Notes under the pieces: model-generated | What the model saw: only the letters and a program-made list of their open reading frames with translations | Database searches by the model: none | Told to the model about the DNA's origin: nothing | Translations under genes and position numbers: made by a program | Shown here: positions 1 through 5,408 of the stretch, one piece after another | Layout of the letters: each line of letters starts with the position of its first letter | Position numbering within the stretch: position 1 is the first letter of the stretch | Assembly: GCA_902478395.1 (NCBI GenBank) | Contig: CABSKZ010000132.1 | Location: 1-7,408 of the forward strand | Length of the DNA stretch: 7,408 bases | From: an uncultured Eubacteriales bacterium | GTDB taxonomy: Bacteria; Bacillota; Clostridia; UBA1381; UBA9506 | Reading direction: 5' to 3'

Positions 1-13
1 CAGACGCCGCTTA

Positions 14-134
14 CGTTCGCACGAACGCTAACGCGTTCAGCCCTTGCAAGGAGCGGATTTCCCGGCACATGTCCGGGAAATCCGCAATTCTAAGTCAGAG
101 GGGAACCGCAAATCAGCATTGCCACCCCTCTGAC
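14..134. repeat. Palindrome-dense non-coding stretch
   Basis: Several inverted repeats are packed into about 120 bases. CGTTCG (14-19) faces CGAACG (22-27). GAACGC (23-28) faces GCGTTC (33-38) and competes with the first pair. CCTTGCAAGG is a palindrome at 42-51. A perfect 13-bp stem GCGGATTTCCCGG (53-65) pairs with 73-85 across a 7-base loop, and GTCAGAGGGG (94-103) pairs with 125-134 across 21 bases. None is followed directly by a T-run, so they do not read as simple terminators, and no credible reading frame covers them. They may be an intergenic repeat family or the 3' structured part of a transcript entering from outside the window. Function unknown. Confidence 0.6.
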
Positions 135-178
135 AACTCCCCATAGTTTGCGTAATTTTTGTTTTTTCGACAGCCCGG

Positions 179-209
179 CGCGGCGGCATCGTCCGCCGCG
201 TTTTCGTTT
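179..209 (+). terminator. Rho-independent terminator
   Basis: CGCGGCGG (179-186) pairs perfectly with CCGCCGCG (193-200) around the loop CATCGT and is followed by TTTTCGTTT. This is a GC-rich 8-bp hairpin with a broken U-tract on the plus strand. It would end a plus-strand transcript that starts left of the window. The reverse strand has no U-tract next to the hairpin. From here to 470 there is no convincing gene, only AT-rich sequence approaching the yaaL-like gene. Confidence 0.7.
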
Positions 210-404
210 CTTTGTATAACAAACAGCGCACCTTTTTCTCTGCAGCGTCTTCTCTTGTACGAAGGGGATGGCCGTGTAAAAAATCAAATCATAGCGCAGC
301 ACCATCCGTGTCTGTTTCCTTTCAAATGCCAAATGGCTGCGTCAACTTTTCTAATTCTCTCACGTTGCTTTTTACGGGTTTGCATAAATATTTTACGATA
401 ATTG

Positions 405-439
405 GAATATTTTAACTTGAACAAGCCTATACTTATACT
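405..439 (+). promoter_or_regulatory. Possible promoter of the yaaL-bofA unit
   Basis: The AT-rich stretch before the gene holds no consensus sigma-A promoter: TTGAAC (417-422) and TATACT (434-439) are only 11 bases apart. GAATATT (405-411), followed after about 15 bases by CTATACTT (427-434), loosely resembles the sigma-E pattern of a CATATT-type -35 and a CATACA-type -10. Sigma-E control would fit, because B. subtilis bofA is transcribed in the mother cell by sigma-E. The match is partial and this call is tentative. Confidence 0.2.
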
Positions 440-470
440 ACAAACGATATTTTACATAGGAGGTCCCCGC

Positions 471-800
471 ATGATGACATTGGAACATTTAGGAATAGAG
501 TTTATCAGTCGTTGGAGGAACAATCTCGAACGGAAACAGGCTGAAAAAGAGGCTGACCGGGCCAGGCAGGAATTTTTGGATATGATATCCGCCGCAAAAG
601 AGGAACTGCGTACCGCCCGGGATAATTTCAACGCCATTACGGATGAAACACTGCTGGAATACTACATTTACGAAATCAAAGCGGCGGAAACGAAGCTGAA
701 CTATTACTTGAATCTCGCCAAAAAGGAAAACCTGAGCTGCAACACGTATCTTGTAAACTTGTCGGACGGCTATCAGGCAAGAGGGAGCGTGACCATATGA
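471..800 (+). CDS. yaaL: DUF2508 / YaaL-like small protein
   Basis: A 109-residue protein. An upstream in-frame ATG exists at 402, but the start at 471 is chosen because AGGAGGT (458-464) sits at ideal distance. The protein is highly charged and helical. Residues 19-50 are rich in E/K/R/A (a probable coiled coil) and lead into a segment around ITDETLLEYYIYEIKAAETK that is characteristic of the DUF2508/YaaL family, whose members are usually 70-110 residues long. Its biochemical role is not established. In B. subtilis yaaL lies directly before bofA, downstream of recR. Here it also precedes bofA and overlaps it by four bases (ATGA at 797-800), so the two are probably translationally coupled. 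No recR is seen upstream in this window. Family assignment rests on length, composition and gene order. Confidence 0.75.
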   Translation: MMTLEHLGIEFISRWRNNLERKQAEKEADRARQEFLDMISAAKEELRTARDNFNAITDETLLEYYIYEIKAAETKLNYYLNLAKKENLSCNTYLVNLSDGYQARGSVTI

Positions 801-1063
801 CGTTTTGGGAAATCGCCGCGTACCTGCTTGCGCTGGGGCTGGTGCTCGTGCTTTGCCGCATCTTTATTAAGCCGCTCAAGGGACTTTTTATCCTGGTTCT
901 CAATTCCCTGCTGGGGGGCGTCGGGTTGTACATATTCAATCTCATCTTCGGCACAATGGGGTTTACTATCGGCCTCAATGTCGTAACAGCCGCCGTAGTC
1001 GGAATGTTTGGCCTTCCGGGGCTTGTACTGCTGATTATTTTGAAGCTTGTTTTTAATATTTAA
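797..1063 (+). CDS. bofA: Pro-sigma-K processing inhibitor BofA family protein
   Basis: An 88-residue, almost entirely hydrophobic membrane protein with about three to four predicted membrane segments (roughly residues 3-22, 26-50 and 52-86). The segment NSLLGGVGLYIFN followed by GLNVVTAAVVGMFGLPG matches the conserved C-terminal half of BofA, including the Asn-Ser and Gly-Pro-Gly-type turns. In B. subtilis BofA sits with SpoIVFA in the forespore outer membrane and holds the intramembrane protease SpoIVFB inactive until the forespore signals, timing the release of mother-cell sigma-K. Its start overlaps the stop of the preceding gene (ATGA), and GAGGGAG (780-786) is a plausible ribosome binding site. 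Length is normal for the family. In Clostridia lacking a clear SpoIVFB system the role may differ; the family call is firm, the function is by homology. Confidence 0.88.
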   Translation: MTFWEIAAYLLALGLVLVLCRIFIKPLKGLFILVLNSLLGGVGLYIFNLIFGTMGFTIGLNVVTAAVVGMFGLPGLVLLIILKLVFNI

Positions 1064-1075
1064 ATAGTGTTGTAA

Positions 1076-1118
1076 GAGAACCCGGCCCGCCGCAATCGGC
1101 AGACCGGGTTCTTTCTCT
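1076..1118. terminator. Terminator after bofA, possibly bidirectional
   Basis: AGAACCCGG (1077-1085) pairs with CCGGGTTCT (1104-1112). Inside it, GCCG (1089-1092) pairs with CGGC (1097-1100) around CAAT, giving a two-tier hairpin. TTCTTTCTCT follows on the plus strand. The convergent lysozyme gene ends at 1155, so the same hairpin may also stop its transcript, although the minus-strand tail is less U-rich. Confidence 0.8.
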
Positions 1119-1154
1119 GTTCCACAGCAATCAGAATTGAACGGAGCGCTTGCT

Positions 1155-1991
1155 TTAATTGTATAAGCCCGCCCGTTCATTAATCACTAAAAGCCGCAGC
1201 ATCGTTTCATTTAATTCCAGGTTTCCCTTGCCATCACCTTTGAGGTAACCCTTATCCACAAGTTTCTGGATAGTTGGGCGCGCCCACTCCGGCACGTCGC
1301 CGATATGGTTATAGATCATTCCTTCATCCTCCCCTGTCTCAGATTCCTTTTTATAACCATTCAACCCATTGCGCCTTATAATCGACGGATAGTCCTTAAA
1401 TGCCAGATCTGTATCAACGCTGTCGCTCTCAATTCCATTAATCTGCGCGCTGTCTCCTGTTTGCTGCATTCCGCATGGAAGATTGGCCACGCCGTTGTAA
1501 TCTGCAAGCCAAAGGTCATACGGCGCTAACCGGTCTGCAATAAATTGATTATAGTAATAATCCAAATCGGTATAATTCATTGCGTACCAGCCGCCGTTTT
1601 CCAGCTCCTGCAAGAATACGACTGCCATATCTGTTATCAGTTCCCGTGTGGGGATGACTCCCTGTTCTCTGGCATAGCGGTCACTGTCAGCCTCCCAATC
1701 AAAGCTGAGCGGATAGGAAACCATTCCCTTATACGGCTCCATAACTTCCATCAGAACATCCGCTTCGTGCCTGGCCATCTCCGGCGTATACGCATAGCTG
1801 AACCAATACGCTCCGACGCTGACATCTGCCGCCAATGCTCCATTGATGTTGCGTTCAAACTGCGTGTCCAGATTCGCGGCACTGCTGCCGTATCCGGCCC
1901 GGATCATCGCGAACGCAATGCCATCTGCCTTTACCTTATTCCATTGAATTGTTCCGGCAAATTCAGAAACATCAATCCCTTTCACCGCCAT
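1155..1991 (-). CDS. Glycoside hydrolase family 25 lysozyme (endolysin-like)
   Basis: A 278-residue 1,4-beta-N-acetylmuramidase that would cut the MurNAc-GlcNAc bond of peptidoglycan. The GH25 domain spans about residues 1-205. GIDVSEF (5-11) holds the first conserved Asp (D7), FDWEAD carries the DxE catalytic pair (D98, E100), and DLWLADYN marks the late conserved strand. A spacer rich in acidic residues follows (about 215-225). The last ~45 residues (IGDVPEWARPTIQKLVDKGY onward) form a small helical module of the kind found at the C-terminus of Clostridia and prophage lysozymes, probably for wall binding. There is no signal peptide, so export would need a holin, cell lysis or mother-cell action during sporulation. 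The start is fixed by GGAGGAG (1998-2004 on the reverse strand) seven bases upstream. It stands alone, with no holin or other phage gene beside it. Confidence 0.88.
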   Translation of the reverse strand: MAVKGIDVSEFAGTIQWNKVKADGIAFAMIRAGYGSSAANLDTQFERNINGALAADVSVGAYWFSYAYTPEMARHEADVLMEVMEPYKGMVSYPLSFDWEADSDRYAREQGVIPTRELITDMAVVFLQELENGGWYAMNYTDLDYYYNQFIADRLAPYDLWLADYNGVANLPCGMQQTGDSAQINGIESDSVDTDLAFKDYPSIIRRNGLNGYKKESETGEDEGMIYNHIGDVPEWARPTIQKLVDKGYLKGDGKGNLELNETMLRLLVINERAGLYN

Positions 1992-2091
1992 TTTTGGCTC
2001 CTCCGTTTCTTAAAAAATTACAAACTACCTGCAAAATAGGATATGCGCCAAGCGATAAAATGGTTACATCCGGTACGTGCAAATAAAATTT

Positions 2092-2124
2092 AAGGGCAGT
2101 AGAATAATTTCATCTACTACCCTT
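2092..2124 (-). terminator. Terminator downstream of metA
   Basis: Read on the minus strand, AAGGGTAGTAGA pairs with TCTACTGCCCTT (12 bp with a single G-U pair, loop of 9) and is followed by the U-rich AAATTTTATTT. On the plus strand the same position is a C-A mismatch, so the minus strand is favoured. It lies about 120 bases after the metA stop; the intervening AT-rich sequence shows no gene. Confidence 0.65.
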
Positions 2125-2244
2125 TTAGATTGTCTGCTATTAACTTGAAACGGACACAATATAACTATTTAAACGTACTCCTCTTAACCGAACAGCAATC
2201 TTTCTATCTTCAAATTCGTACGTTATTTACAGAAAATATAAGAA

Positions 2245-3162
2245 TCATTGTATTTCATCTAAATCATACGGTGTTGTCTGGTAGACGAAATAATTGAGCC
2301 AATTGGAATAGAGCAGATTCGCATGAGAACGCCAGTTCATAATGGGTTCCTTCGAGTCGTCGTCCTCCGGAAAATAGTTTTTAGGAACCTCAATTTCCAG
2401 TCCGTTGTTCTTATCACGAAAATATTCTTTTTTTAAAGTATCCGCATCATATTCGGAGTGTCCAGTCACAAAAATTTGGCGGCCTTGGTCTGTAGAGGCG
2501 ACATAAAGTCCCGCTTCGTCCGAGCTGGCAAGAATTTTCAGTTCTGGCACTTTTGCCACGTCTTCCTCTAACACTGTCGTATGGCGGGATTGCGGCACCA
2601 TAAATACATCGTCGAAACCGCGGAATAAAATCGAATTTTTATGGACTACTTTATGCGGGAACACGCCGAACAGCTTTTTATCCAGCTGCCGTTTCTGAAT
2701 CCCATAATGGTAGTAAAGGCCCGCCTGCGCACCCCAGCAGATATGGAACGTACTGGTAACGTTGGTCTTGCTCCATTCCATAATGTCCGTCAGCTCATCC
2801 CAATACTCCACTTCTTCAAAGTCCAGATGTTCCACCGGCGCCCCAGTGATAACCAAGCCGTCAAACTTCCGGTGTTTCACCTCATCAAAGGTTTTATAAA
2901 AGGTCAGCATATGTTCCTCGGGAGTATTTTTGGGCTTGTGTGTGCCTGTTTGCAGCAGCTCCAGTTCCACCTGAAGCGGCGTATTTCCCAGCAGGCGTGC
3001 CAGCTGTGTTTCTGTTGTTATTTTTGTCGGCATCAGGTTCAAAATGGCAATCTGCAACGGGCGGATGTCCTGCGTCAACGCCCTTGTTTCCGTGATAACA
3101 AAAATATTCTCATTGTTGAGTACCTTAGTAGCCGGCAGCTCATTTGGTATTTTAATCGGCAT
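2245..3162 (-). CDS. metA: Homoserine O-acetyltransferase, MetA family
   Basis: A 305-residue cytoplasmic enzyme that acylates the hydroxyl of L-homoserine, the first committed step of methionine synthesis. It is full length for the family. The class I glutamine-amidotransferase-like fold is clear: HICWGAQAGLYYHYG holds the nucleophile Cys142, and GHSEYD supplies His235 and Glu237 of the catalytic set. Residue 111 is Glu (TGAPVEHLDFEEV). In the Bacillus cereus enzyme Glu111 selects acetyl-CoA over succinyl-CoA, whereas succinyl-using enzymes have Gly, so acetyltransferase is the better name despite the usual 'succinyltransferase' label. ATG is preceded by GGGAGTGG (ribosome binding site). It stands alone, with its own promoter and terminator, and no other methionine gene is adjacent. 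Confidence 0.95.
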   Translation of the reverse strand: MPIKIPNELPATKVLNNENIFVITETRALTQDIRPLQIAILNLMPTKITTETQLARLLGNTPLQVELELLQTGTHKPKNTPEEHMLTFYKTFDEVKHRKFDGLVITGAPVEHLDFEEVEYWDELTDIMEWSKTNVTSTFHICWGAQAGLYYHYGIQKRQLDKKLFGVFPHKVVHKNSILFRGFDDVFMVPQSRHTTVLEEDVAKVPELKILASSDEAGLYVASTDQGRQIFVTGHSEYDADTLKKEYFRDKNNGLEIEVPKNYFPEDDDSKEPIMNWRSHANLLYSNWLNYFVYQTTPYDLDEIQ

Positions 3163-3197
3163 TTATCCCACTCCCTGTTTTCCCAGATAATATATCT

Positions 3198-3226
3198 ATT
3201 ATAGACGAAGCTTTTGCGTTTGTCAA
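3198..3226 (-). promoter_or_regulatory. Consensus sigma-A promoter of metA
   Basis: On the minus strand a perfect TTGACA (3226-3221) is followed by a 17-base spacer and a perfect TATAAT (3203-3198). The expected start of transcription is near 3191, giving a leader of only about 30 bases before the metA ATG. That is too short for an S-box (SAM) riboswitch or T-box, the usual controls of methionine genes in Firmicutes. The interrupted palindrome AGATA-N3-TATCT (3185-3197) lies on the start site and could be an operator, though short AT-rich palindromes are common by chance. Confidence 0.85.
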
Positions 3227-3301
3227 CTTCTATTAAGATGAGCCGTATTCATATTATCCAAATTTAGAATCATATAAGACATTTCTTTTACCTGAACGGT
3301 G

Positions 3302-3433
3302 TGGTATAATAAACGCAAAAGCGTTTATTATACGCCTCCGGCGGGGAATTTATCGCGCGTGCGAATTTTCCTCACGTTGTTCGGAAACGCACATGCGCAA
3401 TTATACCAAAATCCTTCGGATTCATGGTATAAT
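3302..3433. repeat. Hairpin array bounded by TGGTATAAT / ATTATACCA
   Basis: Three hairpins lie in tandem. GTATAATAAACGC (3304-3316) pairs perfectly with 3321-3333 around AAAA. A longer imperfect stem pairs GCGCGTGCG...TTTCC with GGAAA...CGCACATGCGC (about 3354-3398). ATTATACCA (3400-3408) pairs perfectly with TGGTATAAT (3425-3433), enclosing ATCC-TTC-GGAT. TGGTATAAT also occurs at 3302-3310, so the segment 3302-3408 carries 9-bp terminal inverted repeats. No coding frame is convincing. It may be a miniature inverted-repeat element or a cluster of opposed promoters. The last copy of the motif doubles as the -10 of the RNA gene that follows. Confidence 0.6.
3425..3433 (+). promoter_or_regulatory. 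Extended -10 promoter of RNA element A
   Basis: TGGTATAAT is a perfect extended -10 (TGnTATAAT), with no good -35 at 16-18 bases. It lies just before the block ATGAACACTTA, exactly as in the second copy, where TGATATAAT precedes the same block. Homology between the copies also reaches a little upstream (CTTCGG(A/G)TT), so the promoter is part of the repeated unit. Transcription would begin around 3439-3441. Confidence 0.65.
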
Positions 3434-3435
3434 AT

Positions 3436-3655
3436 GAACACTTAGCGAATCCGAGGGAAGCGAAGGATGCGCTTAGTGAGAATATATGCCCTTGTGGAAT
3501 AACAGACATGGAGTAAGGCTTTGTGCTGAGTCGAAGACGATAGCAGAAAGCGCTTCATTCAACCGTTCTTTTCTGGGGCACAACCTGAAAGGAACTTCCG
3601 TTATCCTCACTATGAAGCAGGTGTGCAGCAAGCCGATTGGCGGCTTGCCCTTATG
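3436..3655 (+). ncRNA. Putative structured RNA, copy A (leader or small RNA)
   Basis: About 220 bases without a reading frame, sharing ordered blocks with the reverse strand of 5996-6210: ATGAACACTTA, GCTTAGTGAGAATA (3471-3484), ATGCCCTTGTG (3486-3496), AAGGCTTTG (3515-3523), ATTCAACCGTT (3557-3567), ACAACC (3580-3585) and AACTTC (3593-3598). Predicted stems: CACTTAGCG/CGCTTAGTG (3439-3447 with 3470-3478, one mismatch) capped by ATCC/GGAT; GCTTT..GCT..GTC-GAA-GAC..AGC..AAAGC (3518-3553); GTTCTTTTC/GAAAGGAAC (3565-3573 with 3587-3595); and GCAAGCCG/CGGCTTGC (3628-3635 with 3641-3648). There is no U-tract after the last stem, and the SGNH gene begins 28 bases later, so this RNA probably reads into it and may act as its leader. 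It does not match the conserved cores of SAM, lysine, cobalamin, FMN, TPP or T-box RNAs as I know them. Confidence 0.6.
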
Positions 3656-3682
3656 GTAGTATAAAAACAAAAGGAGAAACTC

Positions 3683-4396
3683 ATGTTAAACCTAAAACAG
3701 GAAATGCAAAACTGGAAACAAACTCCTGAAATTCCCCGCAGACTAATTGCTTTTGGGGCGAGCAACACCGAACTTGGCTGGCATTCGGAGGGGTGCCACA
3801 ACTGGGTAAGCTGGTTATATTGCAGTTTGCGCAGTTCGGTTGGCAGGCATGTGACCGTTATCAACCAAGGATTTTGCGGCGATACCTCAAAAGGTCTGCT
3901 GTCACGGATGCAGCGCGACGTCATTGCCTTTTTACCGGACATCGCAATCATCATGGTCGGTGGAAATGATGTGAATGCCGGACTGCCTGCCGGTAAATAC
4001 AAAGAAAATTTGACGGTTGCAATAGACACGATGCTTTCGCACAATATCGTCCCCGTCATGCAGACCTCCTATGCTTACATATTCCATCACGGATATAACC
4101 GCGCTTTGTTTGACGCATATTCCGAGGTGAACCGGACGCTATCTAAAGAATTCGACATTCCCATTGTAGATCACTATCAATTATTCATTGCTTTCTACGA
4201 TTACAACCAAGAGGAATATTGCCAATTAATGCACGACGCAATGCATGTCAACGCACTGGGCAACCTCGTGATGGGCTTGCATGAAAATGACATGTTCGGC
4301 CTCTCTCCCATTACCGCCCCTAATTTCAGGATGGAACGTGCAATGGATTTCTATACGCGTATGAAACAGCTAACGGAAGGCAGGACAGCAGAATGA
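3683..4396 (+). CDS. SGNH/GDSL-type hydrolase (esterase-like)
   Basis: A 237-residue cytoplasmic protein with the SGNH hydrolase blocks in order. Block I is AFGASNTELG with the nucleophile Ser27 (the usual GDS reads GAS). Block II is NQGFCGDTSKG, with an oxyanion-hole Gly near 63-66. Block III is VGGNDVN with Asn95. Block V is DAMHVNALGN with Asp185 and His188. These four elements are what the family uses to hydrolyse esters of small alcohols, acyl groups or sugar acetyls; the substrate cannot be read from the sequence. There is no signal peptide, so it acts inside the cell. AAGGAG (3671-3676) supports the start. Its stop overlaps the start of the permease gene (ATGA, 4393-4396), so the two are probably translated together. 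The transcript likely comes from the promoter at 3425 through RNA element A. Confidence 0.85.
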   Translation: MLNLKQEMQNWKQTPEIPRRLIAFGASNTELGWHSEGCHNWVSWLYCSLRSSVGRHVTVINQGFCGDTSKGLLSRMQRDVIAFLPDIAIIMVGGNDVNAGLPAGKYKENLTVAIDTMLSHNIVPVMQTSYAYIFHHGYNRALFDAYSEVNRTLSKEFDIPIVDHYQLFIAFYDYNQEEYCQLMHDAMHVNALGNLVMGLHENDMFGLSPITAPNFRMERAMDFYTRMKQLTEGRTAE

Positions 4397-5292
4397 AGCA
4401 AACCTTTCTACTCATTTTGGCCACTGCGCTGATTTTTGTTACACAGGAGCCTGTCAGCAAAATGCTTTCCGGACAGGTAAATCCGTTGTCATTGACCTGT
4501 TTGCGGTTCTTCATCGGCGGGCTTATTCTGCTTCCCTTTGCACTGCGGGAACTGAAGGTAAAACGGCAAAAACTGCAAAAACGCGATATTATCAGATTGG
4601 TCATCTTAGGAATTATCTGTATCTGCATCAGCAAAACACTCCAGCAGGTATCTGTCTTCAAGGCAAACTCCGCGGCAGTCGCAGCAATTGTGTTCTCTGT
4701 CAATTCTGTATTTACCATGATTTTGGCCGTCTTTTTCTTAAAAGAAAAGCTAACCTGGAAAAAACTGCTCGCACTGGTAATATGCATTGCCGGAGTACTG
4801 CTCTCAACGGACTTCTCTTCCGGCGAAAATACCGTAGGAATATTGCTTGCAGTGGTTGCCGCATTGTTTTTCAGTATTTATACCGTTATGGGTAAAAAAA
4901 TGATGGCACGTTGTTCCAGTCTCGTGCAGACTAGCTTTGCTTTTCTCTTCGGCAGCATCGCGTTGTTTTTCATTCTCTGCGTATCTGGAATCAACATTTT
5001 GGCTGGCATAAATATCACGAACATTTGGATTCTTCTTTATTTGGGGATAATCGGAACAGGTATTGGTTACTATCTTTATTTTGCGGCGGTTGAACGCTCT
5101 GTGCTTTCCGCCTCCTTCGTTTTCTTTATTAAGCCTGCACTTGCCCCATTTGCTGCATGGCTTCTTCTGGGTGACATGCCGGGCATATGGGTCTTTGCGA
5201 CACTGCTTCTGGTTCTCCTGGGGTCTTATCTCAGCCTTCCCGGGAAGAAAAAGAAAGCATCGCAGGAGGCCAGCCTGAAGAATTCATATTAA
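4393..5292 (+). CDS. EamA-family (DMT superfamily) transporter
   Basis: A 299-residue inner-membrane permease of the drug/metabolite transporter superfamily, with the family's usual length and about ten hydrophobic segments arranged as two EamA repeats (roughly residues 4-140 and 148-280). Typical features are the early PLSLTCLRFFIGGLILLPFA segment, FLKEKLTWKKLLALVICIAGVLL ending repeat one, and FFIKPALAPFAAWLLLGD in repeat two. A basic tail (GKKKKA) would lie on the cytoplasmic side. Members move amino acids, nucleosides, sugars or other small metabolites, often as exporters; no substrate can be assigned here. The 4-base overlap with the SGNH hydrolase gene and the weak ribosome binding site of its own suggest translational coupling, so hydrolase and permease may handle the same ester or its product. 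Confidence 0.9.
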   Translation: MKQTFLLILATALIFVTQEPVSKMLSGQVNPLSLTCLRFFIGGLILLPFALRELKVKRQKLQKRDIIRLVILGIICICISKTLQQVSVFKANSAAVAAIVFSVNSVFTMILAVFFLKEKLTWKKLLALVICIAGVLLSTDFSSGENTVGILLAVVAALFFSIYTVMGKKMMARCSSLVQTSFAFLFGSIALFFILCVSGINILAGINITNIWILLYLGIIGTGIGYYLYFAAVERSVLSASFVFFIKPALAPFAAWLLLGDMPGIWVFATLLLVLLGSYLSLPGKKKKASQEASLKNSY

Positions 5293-5365
5293 AACACTCC
5301 GCTCAAACAATAATAGGCCGACAGGGTAAGTTGATGATTATAATCAAAAACTCGAAGCTGTGGGC

Positions 5366-5408
5366 AATAGAAAAAGCTGTGGATTTAAAATCCACAGCTT
5401 TTTCTATT
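5366..5408. terminator. Strong bidirectional terminator
   Basis: A near-perfect 19-bp inverted repeat starts with AATAGAAAAAGCTGTGGAT (5366-5384), with its complement at 5390-5408 and a 5-base loop. The AAAAA/TTTTT flanks lie within the arms, so either strand gives a GC-containing hairpin followed by U residues. It ends the plus-strand permease unit and the minus-strand gene whose stop codon (5404-5406) lies inside the right arm. Confidence 0.92.

Noticed and set aside
90..332. 80-residue minus-strand ORF over the left intergenic region
   Set aside because: It runs through the terminator hairpin and the 94-134 stem, is extremely Arg/Lys/Cys-rich at the end and lacks a good ribosome binding site; likely spurious.
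402..470. Earlier start for the yaaL-like gene at 402
   Set aside because: No ribosome binding site before 402; AGGAGGT precedes the ATG at 471, and the extra residues do not look like the family.
2641..3204. 187-residue plus-strand ORF opposite metA
   Set aside because: A shadow of the metA frame on the other strand; metA has intact catalytic residues, a promoter and a ribosome binding site.
3302..3433. Complete insertion sequence
   Set aside because: No transposase frame and only 132 bases; at most a miniature element.
3436..3655. 6S RNA, T-box, or a known riboswitch as the identity of copy A
   Set aside because: The 5' and 3' ends do not pair as in 6S, and I see no T-box UGGNACC motif nor the conserved cores of SAM, lysine, FMN, TPP or cobalamin riboswitches. 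A covariance scan would still be the proper test.
3473..3670. Minus-strand ORF across RNA element A
   Set aside because: It overlaps the conserved RNA blocks, has no ribosome binding site and has no counterpart in copy B.
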